Positions 25,757-34,897 are shown, numbered from the stretch's first letter. The stretch is 45,901 nucleotides of DNA from Deltaproteobacteria bacterium (GCA_013286765.1 JABDFB010000005.1:1-45901); one strand, 5' to 3'. Translations and numbers: made by a program. Notes: generated from the sequence alone by a model not told the origin.

Positions 25757-26665
25757 TTATTGGGACTGCGAGGATCTTTTTGAGCCGTCGATTGAGGCTT
25801 TCCGCCCGGGCTGCTGGTTTTTCAACCTCATCTGAAGGCCCTCAGGAATGTCCTTTATTTCAAGAATGGCGGGGATTGGCTCAGTCCTCCGACTATTTTT
25901 GGAAGAGAGGAAGTCAGCAACATTTCCTTCATTTTTCCAAGCTTCAGCGCCGGACCAAACGGTATTTTTATCTGCCAATAAATGCAAGTATAGCCATCTC
26001 GCAGTTTGTAGTTTTGTAGTGGATTTGGCAACTTTAGCATCATAGTTCTGAGTCTTGGCCGAACTCATCAACGGACGTGACTCTAGGGCTTCTACAAAGA
26101 GACCAATCTTATTCGGAAGAGGTAGTCCCTTTAAGTGTTCTTCAAGCATGGCGTCGTAGCTACCGGATTTGTTGCGAGCACAAAAGGCCTGCATAGACTT
26201 ACTAGGCACGCCCATACACCCTTTAAAATTCCTTTGATTTTCGCCTTCTGCCAATCGGACTAAGTGATCTAGTCGGCTAAATTGCCTATCGGCCTGACCC
26301 GTAGAAGGGTCGATGGGATTCCCTTTCAAGTAGCCTATCAAATCTTTCTGAGCCTTTAAAAGAGCTTCTTGCCTAGCCACTTCCCCTGGGGGAGCACCAA
26401 TGGTGTTTTTACCGTCGCCTTTGGCGTTAGCCTCTAAGTCACTTACTTCCTTAGTTTCTAACGGCGAAAGACCTGAAAGGCTATCGCCCATTGGGGACGT
26501 TGCCTCCTGAGTGCTATTGGGATTACATGGCTGCTTATTTCGAGAAAAAGCATTTCGGAACCACCGAGCCACAGGACGGCCTTCTGACCCTACTACAGTG
26601 GTGGGCTGAGCCGCTACTAAGACGACGAACACACCCGCTATCGACAAATAACGAATATTTTTCAT
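25757..26665 (-). CDS. Exported protein of unknown function
   Basis: I do not recognise this 302-residue protein. It has a signal peptide (core SIAGVFVVLVAA, likely cleavage near VGS) and a low-complexity N-terminal third. A helical domain (about 90-270) follows, containing a Cys pair in FKGCMGVPSKSMQAFC. The tail is basic and Ser/Gln-rich. It lies between recA and alaS on the same strand, separated from recA by two strong hairpins, so it is probably a separate unit. Periplasmic or secreted location is the only claim supported. Confidence 0.6.
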   Translation of the reverse strand: MKNIRYLSIAGVFVVLVAAQPTTVVGSEGRPVARWFRNAFSRNKQPCNPNSTQEATSPMGDSLSGLSPLETKEVSDLEANAKGDGKNTIGAPPGEVARQEALLKAQKDLIGYLKGNPIDPSTGQADRQFSRLDHLVRLAEGENQRNFKGCMGVPSKSMQAFCARNKSGSYDAMLEEHLKGLPLPNKIGLFVEALESRPLMSSAKTQNYDAKVAKSTTKLQTARWLYLHLLADKNTVWSGAEAWKNEGNVADFLSSKNSRRTEPIPAILEIKDIPEGLQMRLKNQQPGRKASIDGSKRSSQSQ

Positions 26666-26745
26666 TATCTTTATTGTATCTAACTATTTTTCAATAGCCA
26701 GTGTGTCTTTTTTAACGCGGCTCAGCCTAACGTATTTGAACGCAG

Positions 26746-26786
26746 GGTTCGCTCACTTCGCCCTTTAAGGGCGGGGTGAGCGAACC
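26746..26786. terminator. Strong hairpin downstream of recA (second of two)
   Basis: Two 20-nt arms with a 1-nt spacer (GGTTCGCTCACTTCGCCCTT / AAGGGCGGGGTGAGCGAACC) pair throughout if the two U.G positions on the plus-strand RNA are allowed. The plus strand continues with TTTAAAAA. It stands between recA and the unknown exported gene and probably insulates them. Confidence 0.5.
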
Positions 26787-26814
26787 TTTAAAAATGACAA
26801 GTTCCCTAAGCGTC

Positions 26815-26847
26815 GAAGAATCTCCTGCCTAAGGCAGGAGATTCTTC
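26815..26847 (-). terminator. recA terminator hairpin
   Basis: A perfect 15-bp stem (GAAGAATCTCCTGCC / GGCAGGAGATTCTTC) with a 3-nt loop starts 2 nt after the recA stop codon. The T tract on the minus strand is short, but position and perfection make it the likely recA terminator. Confidence 0.8.
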
Positions 26848-26849
26848 AA

Positions 26850-28082
26850 TTACTTCTTCCCACTGGAAGCAGGTCCTGTGCTTTTAGCAGGTGCAGACGC
26901 AGCTTGAGTTGGTCCTGCAGCTTTCGCTTTCCCTGCAGTGCTTTCCGGAGCAACCGTAGGTGTTCCCGCCAGTGTCGCACCGGACACGGCAGTCGTTGAA
27001 CTAACTTTTTCAGAAGCTGCCGGGCTCGCTTGGCCATTTCCCGCTTTATTACCAATGCCTGATTTTTGGAGAACTTCCTCGCGGATCGTCTTGATATGCT
27101 CTGAATGTTCTCTTAAGTAGTTTCGGGCGTTTTCACGACCTTGGCCAAGCCTTTCATCTTTGTAGGTGTACCAAGTGCCGCTTTTTTCAACAATGTTCAA
27201 ACTACTTGCAAGGTCGAGCAAATCTCCTTCTTTCGAGATGCCTTCTCCATAAAGAATATCAAACTCAATTTCTTTAAAAGGAGGTGCCATCTTATTTTTG
27301 ACAACCTTTACGCGAGTACGATTTCCGATGATGTTCTCGCCGTCTTTAATCGCAGCAATTCGACGGATATCCAATCGAACGGAGGAGTAGAATTTCAGAG
27401 CATTTCCTCCTGTCGTTGTTTCCGGATTTCCAAACATCACACCAATTTTCATTCGGATCTGATTAATAAAAACAACTAGTGTTCTGCTCCGGTTAATCGT
27501 GGCGGTCAGCTTTCGAAGCGCTTGGCTCATCAAACGCGCTTGAAGACCCATATGAGAGTCACCCATTTCGCCTTCGATTTCCGCACGAGGAACGAGTGCA
27601 GCGACTGAGTCAACAATCAAAATGTCAATTCCACCAGAACGCACCAACATATCGGCGATTTCTAAAGCTTGTTCACCGGTATCTGGCTGTGAAATGAGCA
27701 GATCGTCCGTTCTTACGCCGAGTTTACGAGCATAATTAACGTCTAGAGCATGCTCCGCGTCGATGAAAGCAGCTACTCCGCCTTGCTTTTGCGCTTCAGC
27801 GACTGCATGAAGCGTCAATGTTGTTTTTCCCGAAGCCTCAGGACCATAGATTTCTACAATTCTTCCCCTAGGATAGCCGCCTATTCCTAACGCGATATCT
27901 AAACTAAGAGAACCGCTGGGCACTACTGGCACATCGTGGGCAACGAGCGATTCGTTAGCTCCCAAACGCATAATAGAACCCTTACCAAATTGTTTTTCGA
28001 TTGCTTGAACGGCAAGTTCGATGGCTTTATTTTTTTGGCCACTCGCTGCCTCAAGGCTATTTCTTCTTTCAGTGATTTCCAT
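26850..28082 (-). CDS. recA: Recombinase RecA
   Basis: RecA forms the strand-exchange filament and drives LexA self-cleavage. Walker A is GPEASGKTT (80-88). The conserved segments [16 protein letters not shown], loop L2 and [26 protein letters not shown] are present. The core ends near residue 335, and a 75-residue tail rich in Ala, Ser, Pro, Thr and Gly follows, much longer and less acidic than the E. coli tail. The start ATG has AAGGAG 6-7 nt upstream. pgpA lies 92 nt upstream on the same strand. Confidence 0.97.
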   Translation of the reverse strand: MEITERRNSLEAASGQKNKAIELAVQAIEKQFGKGSIMRLGANESLVAHDVPVVPSGSLSLDIALGIGGYPRGRIVEIYGPEASGKTTLTLHAVAEAQKQGGVAAFIDAEHALDVNYARKLGVRTDDLLISQPDTGEQALEIADMLVRSGGIDILIVDSVAALVPRAEIEGEMGDSHMGLQARLMSQALRKLTATINRSRTLVVFINQIRMKIGVMFGNPETTTGGNALKFYSSVRLDIRRIAAIKDGENIIGNRTRVKVVKNKMAPPFKEIEFDILYGEGISKEGDLLDLASSLNIVEKSGTWYTYKDERLGQGRENARNYLREHSEHIKTIREEVLQKSGIGNKAGNGQASPAASEKVSSTTAVSGATLAGTPTVAPESTAGKAKAAGPTQAASAPAKSTGPASSGKK

Positions 28083-28174
28083 TTATTTCTCCTTGGAAGC
28101 TGTTTTTTTGGCGATGAGAGAGCAGTGACCATACCATAAGAAGATTACCGATTCGATATCAGAATCGCGACGAA

Positions 28175-28696
28175 TCACAGCAATACATGCCAGTGCTGAA
28201 GCGCCACCATAACGGCTAGCGCCTGAAAGGCGGCTACGATATCGTCAGCGATAACTCCAAATCCTTTCCACCAGGCAGATGCCTGTTTCTTGGACCACCG
28301 ATCTATATTTCGGACTGGAAACGGCTTTAACACATCAAATATTCTAAATAAAATAAAAGCGAGTACCCATGCCTTCATATCATCTCCAGCTGTCCAACTA
28401 GAGATTCCTAGGCCGATGACTTCATCAATAACAATATTCTGATTGTCGTTTGTCTTCATTACTTCATCAAAAACTTTGGCTGCCCAAGTTCCAATCACAA
28501 TGAGAATAATCCAAAAACCTGCACGAAACACGTCCGGTTCATTTCGAAGCATATAAGCCAGAGGCATAGCGACCAAGGTTCCCATAGTCCCTGGGGCCTT
28601 CGGAAAAAAACCAGCACCGCATGCAGTAGCGATAACAAAAGCTAACCCAACGCGAAACGATTTGACTTGGGGAGTTGAAGAAATTTGCTCAGGCAT
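28175..28696 (-). CDS. pgpA: Phosphatidylglycerophosphatase A
   Basis: PgpA removes the phosphate from phosphatidylglycerol phosphate in the inner membrane. The 173-residue protein has the N-terminal GAGFFPKAPGTMGTLVA signature, the acidic IVIDEVIG and FRIFDVLKPFPVRNID motif, and four hydrophobic segments. It is divergent from the RelA/SpoT-like operon, with about 110 bp between. Confidence 0.9.
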   Translation of the reverse strand: MPEQISSTPQVKSFRVGLAFVIATACGAGFFPKAPGTMGTLVAMPLAYMLRNEPDVFRAGFWIILIVIGTWAAKVFDEVMKTNDNQNIVIDEVIGLGISSWTAGDDMKAWVLAFILFRIFDVLKPFPVRNIDRWSKKQASAWWKGFGVIADDIVAAFQALAVMVALQHWHVLL

Positions 28697-28805
28697 ATAT
28701 GGCCCCCTCTAAGATCGCCAAACTACAATGGAAAAGTCCTGGCGTCCACATTCTGCTTTAATAGTATTGAAATGACTGTCAACGCTCAGATAAGGTCTAC
28801 TGGAA

Positions 28806-30047
28806 ATGGAAAAGCATTCAAGCTCACTCTTACAACAAAAATATGATTTTAAGTCCGAGATCCTTGATATTATTGTAAGCGGCACCTCCGCGATCGATTC
28901 TCTAACGGCTTTTCAAGTAAAAGATCTGGAAGAGGCCGACCTTTTTATCAGGAGCTACGGCTACGACCTTGACAACCCCATTGAAAGGGCAGAGGTTCAC
29001 GGGAATTTCCATGAAGCCCTCAACTTCATTCGAAAATATTTTCTTTACCCAGAAAATCCCGACGGATTGAAATTAGAGATCCCCAGAAAGATCATTGAAC
29101 TAGCCGATATCCGAGATTTGCTCTTAATGGTCGGCCTGAATTATCCAGGTCAGGGCACCGATCATCATGGTCAACAGCAACAACAATGGGCGTGTAGTAT
29201 CTTGAAGGTCATGCATACTATTGGTCACATAGACAAAGATGTCCGAAGTTCTTATTTTGCCGATATCCAGAAGCAGATATTTGATCGTTTTTATAAGATG
29301 ATCCATCGCGACAGCGAGGGCGATCTTTTTCTAGGCGATGGCCTGAAAGATCCACTGAAAATCAGCCTCTCGGCCTTTGAAACAAAACCAAAAAAATCGC
29401 GTGCCTCGATTGTTCTCAAACTACTTCATAAGCCAGGGAATGTAGCTGAGGATATTTTTGATAGAGTTGGGATTCGATTTGTTACGCAAGATCCGATCGA
29501 ATGTCTCAGAATCGTCAAGTATTTGAAAGACAAGATGATCATTATGCCGCCCAATATCAAGCCGAGCCGTTCTAGAAATACTCTAGTAAATATCGAGTCT
29601 CTCCGTTTGGTACTGGAAAAATATCTTGGGCTGGCCGAACAAAAGGAAATTTCGGAAGAGACCCTACGTTCAAAGCTGGAACACGCTTTTATTCCACAAC
29701 AGGGGGATAAGGAAAATCCTCATACCAGCGAGCACTATCGCTCGCTTCAATTCACTTGTCGCCAATTGATTAAACTTCAAAATCCCCTTTATACCGACAT
29801 AAAAGACCTCAAGACTGTAGCCAAATCCAGTCAAATTTCCGACGATGTCCACAAAGCTATTGATCGGATCGATCTCAAGCATATTCAGCGGGAAATTCGA
29901 TTTTTCTATCCATACGAAGTTCAAATCGTAGACAAACGCAGCGCGGAAGAAAATGAAAAAGGAAAAAGCGCTCATAGCGAATACAAGCGAGCCCAAATCC
30001 AGACAGCTCTCAAACGGGTGATGGGTAATTTAGCCAATGTTGTTTGA
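28806..30047 (+). CDS. Divergent RelA/SpoT-type nucleotidyltransferase-like protein
   Basis: A 413-residue protein whose second half matches the layout of RelA/SpoT (p)ppGpp synthetase domains. Basic ...KPKKSRASIVLKLL (194-207) stands where RelA has RxKxxYSIxxKL. IFDRVGIRFVTQD (217-229) matches the D-x-x-GIR strand, EHYRSLQ (309-315) the GYQSLH motif, and EVQIVDKR with SAHSEYKRAQ (371-397) the EVQI...AAHxxYK motif. The N-terminal 190 residues are helical and I recognise no HD hydrolase motif there. It probably belongs to the delta-proteobacterial family annotated TIGR04552; that is from memory and unverified. Catalysis of (p)ppGpp synthesis is inferred. It overlaps the next gene by 11 nt, so translation is coupled. 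Confidence 0.6.
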   Translation: MEKHSSSLLQQKYDFKSEILDIIVSGTSAIDSLTAFQVKDLEEADLFIRSYGYDLDNPIERAEVHGNFHEALNFIRKYFLYPENPDGLKLEIPRKIIELADIRDLLLMVGLNYPGQGTDHHGQQQQQWACSILKVMHTIGHIDKDVRSSYFADIQKQIFDRFYKMIHRDSEGDLFLGDGLKDPLKISLSAFETKPKKSRASIVLKLLHKPGNVAEDIFDRVGIRFVTQDPIECLRIVKYLKDKMIIMPPNIKPSRSRNTLVNIESLRLVLEKYLGLAEQKEISEETLRSKLEHAFIPQQGDKENPHTSEHYRSLQFTCRQLIKLQNPLYTDIKDLKTVAKSSQISDDVHKAIDRIDLKHIQREIRFFYPYEVQIVDKRSAEENEKGKSAHSEYKRAQIQTALKRVMGNLANVV

Positions 30048-31242
30048 TAGTGACGTTGCTTTGCTTGGGACCGGACTAGCTCCTTTGGTCGCTGCAAAAC
30101 AATTTCTCGCTCAGGGGAAGTCGATCACTCTTCTCAATCCGGATTGGGACTTCTTCCTTGAGGATTCAGAGATGCCTTTTGATCCCTTCGTGCCTGAAAT
30201 TCCCAGACCAGACAGAATCGCAAAGAGTCAACCGGATCGGCAATTAGAAATTTTACGACCAGAATTTCCCGGCGCACTAGAATTCTGGGCCCCTGAACAT
30301 CAGTCACTCGGCTTTCACGATGTTTCGGCACCGCACGTGAGACAACGCGGCCGCCTTTGGATTTGGATTCGAAGTTTTGAAAGAGAAAAAATTCGGAGCT
30401 GGGAGAAATTAGAGAATCTTTATGTGGAAGCCTCTGACTCCGGACTGAACCCTCAGCTCCTTGAGGATCTTCCAGCGGCCCGGAGATTTCCTGGTACGCT
30501 TTCGACAAACAGTAAAGTCTCGGCGATTTTCATTCCAAAATTAAGTGACGTGGATTCTATCCGCTATCGCAATGGGTTGTTAGAGTTTGTGCGAGAACGC
30601 GTAAACATTAAACGTTTTTTCTCAACAGTTAGTCAGATTGAATGGATCCCAGGTGGAATCCGATTTCTTTCGCAGGGGGTTCCCAATACCACGACCCTCA
30701 GAAACGGAATGCTCGTCTTTTGGACACCGCGTTTGAGTAGTTGGGTTTTAAGCCAGGCAAAGCGTCGTGCAGTAACGCCCCGATTCCCACGGGGAGTGCG
30801 TCTTTGGGAACAATGGATTTTTGATACCAACCAATCTTTGGATCCCAACACTATCGGAATTTATCAAGACATGGCGGTTTGGGCACACATAGAAGGTATG
30901 CCCAAGCTAAATGAGAAGCTAAATAAAAAGCTGGCCATTCTTAAAGCAGGTCCACTGATGCAGCTGGAAAGAGCCCCGTCAGCCCCCCTGACTTGGGCAG
31001 GTAGTGAATCATTTACCGCTATATCCAACGTCTGCCACGATTTACTCGGGTGGGATCGACTTTCTATCGCTTCTATGAAACCACGAACTTTGTTTGAATG
31101 GGACCATGATCATGAGGAAATTTCCTGGATTCTCTCTCATGAAAATCCAATGGTTCGTGTGGTTTCAGGCTGCGACGGACCCATAGCCCAGATCGTGAGA
31201 AATACGAGGTTGGCCTGCAGCCAACTTCTGGCGGAGACTTAA
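30037..31242 (+). CDS. FAD/NAD-binding-fold protein, probable flavoprotein subunit
   Basis: A 401-residue protein starting with a Rossmann-type dinucleotide site (VALLGTGLAPLVAAKQFLAQG, written here as GTGLAP at 11-16). The next strand ends in LLNPD, where FAD enzymes bind ribose. No other family motif is certain. The ATG lies inside the stop region of the RelA/SpoT-like gene, and the next gene starts 1 nt after its stop, so the three genes form one coupled operon. It may form a complex with the Fe-S flavoprotein encoded next, in the manner of two-subunit amino-acid dehydrogenases. Confidence 0.6.
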   Translation: MLFDSDVALLGTGLAPLVAAKQFLAQGKSITLLNPDWDFFLEDSEMPFDPFVPEIPRPDRIAKSQPDRQLEILRPEFPGALEFWAPEHQSLGFHDVSAPHVRQRGRLWIWIRSFEREKIRSWEKLENLYVEASDSGLNPQLLEDLPAARRFPGTLSTNSKVSAIFIPKLSDVDSIRYRNGLLEFVRERVNIKRFFSTVSQIEWIPGGIRFLSQGVPNTTTLRNGMLVFWTPRLSSWVLSQAKRRAVTPRFPRGVRLWEQWIFDTNQSLDPNTIGIYQDMAVWAHIEGMPKLNEKLNKKLAILKAGPLMQLERAPSAPLTWAGSESFTAISNVCHDLLGWDRLSIASMKPRTLFEWDHDHEEISWILSHENPMVRVVSGCDGPIAQIVRNTRLACSQLLAET

Positions 31243-31243
31243 G

Positions 31244-33199
31244 GTGGAAATTACCGTAAGAAGTGGAAGTTTTGACGTAATCGTAGTCGCAGCACCCACC
31301 ATCGAAATTTGGCCGACGCCCGGAGCTCGTGCTCTCTCTCGATTTTGTGCGGAAATGAACCTTTCCGTGGGCCAATTTGGCGGTGACACCGTCAAAGTTC
31401 GAGGCGTCATTCCGAACGTCGGAACTGGTGGTATTGCAGTTGTCGAAGATAGTCAGAACCGAATTCACCGTATCCAAGCGAGGGCCATTGTCAAATTATC
31501 AAATCCCGCTTCATTCCCGGATCCATTTCAGGGGTGGTATTCGTCAGGATTGATTCCAATCGCCACCGCCGAAAAACTCCGTTCCGTGAGTGGCTCTTAT
31601 TGGACACCCAGAACCGTGATCCTGGGAACAGGAAATCGCGCATTTCGTTTCGGGTGCTCTCTTCTAGAAACGAACGTACCAGAAGTCTTCTGCGTAGAAA
31701 CCACAGCCCAATGGAAGGCAAAGAGATATGCTGGTTGGGAAGTGGAACGGCGTAGATTTGAGGTTCTAGGGGGAAAGGTCATCGAAGCGACTCCCATTCA
31801 ACTTTCATCTCGAGGACCATTTGCTTGGCAACTACGCTTACAAGATTCGCAAGGAGTGCGTGTCTTAGAAATTGGCCGAGTTATTTCTGCCGGACCTTAT
31901 TCTCTGAGCTCTGGCTTGCGGGAGTATCCCCCCAATTCGCTTCTTTTTGAAATGGAACAAACCGCCAGAGCCACCTATTCGGAAGATGTCGAAGGATGGC
32001 ATCTCGAAGAAGAACGCGGTAAATGGCTCGGTGGAAAAATCATTCGATCTTTAATCGCAGACGTTGGAAATAAGCGCGAAGACTTTGACCGATCGTTCCG
32101 AAGAGCTAAGCTCAAACTTCGGAATCAACAGAAATATTTGGAAAGCCCATTTATCCCTTCGTACCAAGGGAAATGGATTGGTCTCGACGATTCCATAAAA
32201 ATAAAAAACTTCTCAGGCGTCCCTCGAACCGCGTATAAAGCTCGTCCCATCGCATCTATTGAATGTTTCGAGGACATCAATTGCCGAGTCTGTCAAAACG
32301 TCTGCCCTACCTCTGCCATTCGCACCGATCGGACCAGTAGAGTCAAGGGGATGATTCTCAATGAAAACGCGTGTACTGCCTGTACCAAATGCGTAATAGC
32401 CTGCCCCAGTCTTGCTATTCCCATGATGCAAGAACAGGAAAATCAATCCCTATCGACACTGACCCTTCCTTGGCGGGGACAAAAAACATGGCGAGAGAAC
32501 GAACTTGCTATACTTGTCAATCGCAAGGGAGATTCGTTAGGAACTGCCCGAATCGAGAAAATTACTGGTTCGGAAGATCCAGGAACTCACCTTCTACAAC
32601 TCAAGGTACCTCACTATCTTCTATGGGAAGCTCGCGGGGTTAAGAAAGCACGCCAGTCCCAATCCACCGATCCTATTTTCTTGGAGGCTATGAATCGATC
32701 CGATGAAAGTGAGGAAAAAATCTCTATCACCATCAATGGAGAGAAACGCTCGGTTCGAAATAAACTCACTCTATCGAAAGTTCTTTTTGAAACAGGAAAG
32801 GAACGGCAAGAAGATATTCTGCTCTGTCCAGATGCGAGCTGCGGACTCTGCCAAGTGACCATCAATGGCGTTAAAAAACCGGCATGTCAGACGGCAGTGC
32901 AGAGTTCTATGCGAGTAGAAATTCCGGATCGAAATTTAGATGCGGAACCTTCAGCAATGCTCTGTCCTTGTCTCAAAATCACCTCACGACAGATCATAGA
33001 GCGCATTAAACAAGGAAAACTTCAATCAATTGAAGCCGTTTTATCGGCGACCCATGTTGGGGAAGGAAAATGCCACGGACTCATTTGTATGGAAACGCTG
33101 AAGCGCCTTCTCAATTCTCAGGGAATTCCAGTCGACCAGTGGATCGATTGGCGGTTTCCTTGGATGGAGTGGCAACTGAACCGTAGCCGATCCGGTTAA
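31244..33199 (+). CDS. Multi-Fe-S flavoprotein-like oxidoreductase subunit
   Basis: A 651-residue electron-transfer protein. The N-terminal half resembles a NAD/FAD disulfide-oxidoreductase-like fold with a degenerate glycine motif (GTGNRAFRFG, about 128-137). Then come a ferredoxin region with Cys341, Cys347, Cys350, Cys354 and a canonical Cys377/380/383/387 set, a [2Fe-2S] domain (Cys528, 533, 536, 548) and a BFD-like [2Fe-2S] domain (Cys574, 576, 610, 615). Such modules occur in sarcosine, opine and proline dehydrogenase alpha subunits. The start is GTG with GGAG eight bases upstream. The gene ends inside the convergent hydrolase gene (89-nt overlap). The redox substrate is unknown. Confidence 0.75.
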   Translation: MEITVRSGSFDVIVVAAPTIEIWPTPGARALSRFCAEMNLSVGQFGGDTVKVRGVIPNVGTGGIAVVEDSQNRIHRIQARAIVKLSNPASFPDPFQGWYSSGLIPIATAEKLRSVSGSYWTPRTVILGTGNRAFRFGCSLLETNVPEVFCVETTAQWKAKRYAGWEVERRRFEVLGGKVIEATPIQLSSRGPFAWQLRLQDSQGVRVLEIGRVISAGPYSLSSGLREYPPNSLLFEMEQTARATYSEDVEGWHLEEERGKWLGGKIIRSLIADVGNKREDFDRSFRRAKLKLRNQQKYLESPFIPSYQGKWIGLDDSIKIKNFSGVPRTAYKARPIASIECFEDINCRVCQNVCPTSAIRTDRTSRVKGMILNENACTACTKCVIACPSLAIPMMQEQENQSLSTLTLPWRGQKTWRENELAILVNRKGDSLGTARIEKITGSEDPGTHLLQLKVPHYLLWEARGVKKARQSQSTDPIFLEAMNRSDESEEKISITINGEKRSVRNKLTLSKVLFETGKERQEDILLCPDASCGLCQVTINGVKKPACQTAVQSSMRVEIPDRNLDAEPSAMLCPCLKITSRQIIERIKQGKLQSIEAVLSATHVGEGKCHGLICMETLKRLLNSQGIPVDQWIDWRFPWMEWQLNRSRSG

Positions 33200-34151
33200 G
33201 AAATTGATCAATTTTGACATTGACCAAGTCAGGCAAATCCATTTGTGGGCAATGACTGCCATGCCGGATGATTTCTAAGCTACTATTAGGAATCAGTTGG
33301 TGAATCAGTTCCTGCTGTTCTATTGGTATAACTCGGTCGTGTTCACCTGCAATAATCAAAGTAGGAGCGGCGATCGTATGAAGCCAGGCGGTAGCGTCAA
33401 AAGCTTCATAGTCTTCAATTAAACGTATCAAAATAGCCGGATCCGTCTTCGCCACTTGCTCAATGTAAAGCTCGATATCAGCTTTGGGCGTTAAATGAGG
33501 ATTAAAACCACAGAGCGCCACGATAGATCGCGCGATGGGGTTTCCTTTTTGAAGCCTAAAAAAGAGTGAGACCAATTCCGGAGAAGCGTCATAAAGACGT
33601 TTCAAAGTTTTAAACGCAATCTGAAAAAGATTCTGGCCAAAAACTGTCTCTAAAGGCCTTTTGGCAGTCCCATTTGCAAGAACCAACCCTGCCACACGTT
33701 CCGGGTTCTGTCGGTAAAACTCAAGAACGACATTGACTCCCATACTATGGCCCAAAAGTACGGCGTCCTTTATCTCCAACTCGTCTAAGACGGCCTTCAG
33801 ATCGAGCGCAATATTCTTTAGGGTGAGCTGCTTTAAGTCCGCGGGGGCGTCAGAATTATGATGCCCTCTATAGTCAAACCATACAGCCTGGTATTTATTC
33901 TTGAAATAGTCAATTTGGTAAGTCCAATGGAGGCTAGAACAGATTAAGCCATAACAAAATATGAGAGGCTTGCCTGAACCCTCCACGCTATAGAAAAGTT
34001 TAGTCCCGTCAAAACTCTTAGTAAATCCATGAAATAGACTTGCATTGCCAGTGCTATTACTATCTGTGCCGTTTCCGGTCGCACGTTTAGGCGAATTGTT
34101 CTTTACTCTTGCACCGATCGGTCTTGGGTAAATAGGCAAATCAATCGACAT
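33111..34151 (-). CDS. Alpha/beta-hydrolase fold protein
   Basis: A 346-residue hydrolase of the alpha/beta fold (lipase, esterase or peroxidase-like). The nucleophile elbow GHSMG, the acid in GEHDRVIP and the catalytic His in HGSHCPQMD are all visible and in order. The ATG at 34151 has GGGAG four bases upstream and is preferred to 34184. An N-terminal segment of about 40 polar residues precedes the fold (FHGFTKSFDGTKLFY). No signal peptide is seen. Its 3' end overlaps the convergent Fe-S gene by 89 nt. The substrate cannot be predicted. Confidence 0.88.
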   Translation of the reverse strand: MSIDLPIYPRPIGARVKNNSPKRATGNGTDSNSTGNASLFHGFTKSFDGTKLFYSVEGSGKPLIFCYGLICSSLHWTYQIDYFKNKYQAVWFDYRGHHNSDAPADLKQLTLKNIALDLKAVLDELEIKDAVLLGHSMGVNVVLEFYRQNPERVAGLVLANGTAKRPLETVFGQNLFQIAFKTLKRLYDASPELVSLFFRLQKGNPIARSIVALCGFNPHLTPKADIELYIEQVAKTDPAILIRLIEDYEAFDATAWLHTIAAPTLIIAGEHDRVIPIEQQELIHQLIPNSSLEIIRHGSHCPQMDLPDLVNVKIDQFLNRIGYGSVATPSKETANRSTGRLEFPEN

Positions 34152-34257
34152 AACTCTCCCTATAGAAATCGGCAAATGATCCAATTTCTGGAGCAGTATA
34201 GTATTTTTCTTAGGAGTTTTTCAATTCTAATGCTGGCTTAAAACTGTCGAGGACTGC

Positions 34258-34719
34258 TTACTCGTGAATATTCGGTTTTGGAATCATCAAGATGCTTTCA
34301 CAAACAGTAGCAAAGGCCTGCTTAGTCTTAACGTCGGAAACTCGATAAGCATCATAGAGATTTCTCATGAAGTCGTAGTCCCCTTTAGAAATGCTTATGC
34401 TAGGAGAAAGATCATATTCCTCGCTACCAGACATTCCGGGTATTACGCCGTTCGAGCCAAGTCGACCATTAAGCTTCATTGCATATTCTTTTTCAAGAAG
34501 CATTGTAAGCTCTGAAGGATTTACCGACAAAGCCTTTGCTAAAACTGGAATATGCATGGGCGGTAATGGCGTTACACCGCGTTCAACATTCGAAATAAAT
34601 TGGGTTGTGACTGGAGGATCAAAAAGCATACCGAGCGATCGCTGAGATAACTTTAATGACTCACGTCTCTTCCTAATAAACTCACCAACTAGTCTAATTT
34701 TTTTATTCAAATCAATCAT
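34258..34719 (-). CDS. XRE-family helix-turn-helix regulator
   Basis: A 153-residue DNA-binding protein. Residues about 12-66 form a Cro/C1-type HTH: IRKRRESLKLSQRSLG (helices 1-2) and VTTQFISNVERGVTPLP (recognition helix). The C-terminal part is unassigned, with helices around DYDFMRNLYDAYRVS. The start ATG is preceded by AT-rich DNA with no clear ribosome site, so it may be leaderless. A dyad lies directly upstream, suggesting autoregulation. The AT richness of the gene and its upstream region differs from the neighbouring genes, which hints at acquisition. Confidence 0.88.
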   Translation of the reverse strand: MIDLNKKIRLVGEFIRKRRESLKLSQRSLGMLFDPPVTTQFISNVERGVTPLPPMHIPVLAKALSVNPSELTMLLEKEYAMKLNGRLGSNGVIPGMSGSEEYDLSPSISISKGDYDFMRNLYDAYRVSDVKTKQAFATVCESILMIPKPNIHE

Positions 34720-34730
34720 AATTATATAAA

Positions 34731-34747
34731 TTAATGCATAGCATTAA
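34731..34747 (-). promoter_or_regulatory. Operator-like dyad in the promoter of the XRE regulator
   Basis: A perfect inverted repeat TTAATGC-ATA-GCATTAA sits 11-28 bp upstream of the regulator's start codon, between a TTGACA hexamer (34756..34751, minus strand) and the ATG. A perfect dyad at this position fits autoregulation by an XRE protein. Confidence 0.5.
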
Positions 34748-34879
34748 GTTTGTCAACCAAAGACATTTCTTAGATACATAAAGTTTATAAGTCTAATAAT
34801 ATCAGCATATTATCACATTAATAATTAAAGAGAAGAGTAGTCGATAACTCAATTATATACTAAATTAGTCAATTTATTA

Positions 34880-34897
34880 TGTGTCAAATTCGACACA
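34880..34897. promoter_or_regulatory. TGTGTC/GACACA inverted repeat in AT-rich intergenic DNA
   Basis: An inverted repeat TGTGTC-AAATTC-GACACA lies between the recG stop and the XRE regulator gene in a 220-bp AT-rich stretch that holds no gene. It has no T run. It may be a second regulatory site upstream of the regulator. Confidence 0.3.

Noticed and set aside
28149..28167. Dyad CGATTC-n7-GAATCG upstream of recA as an SOS (LexA) box
   Set aside because: It does not match a LexA site I know for this lineage and lies near the pgpA end; evidence is too weak.
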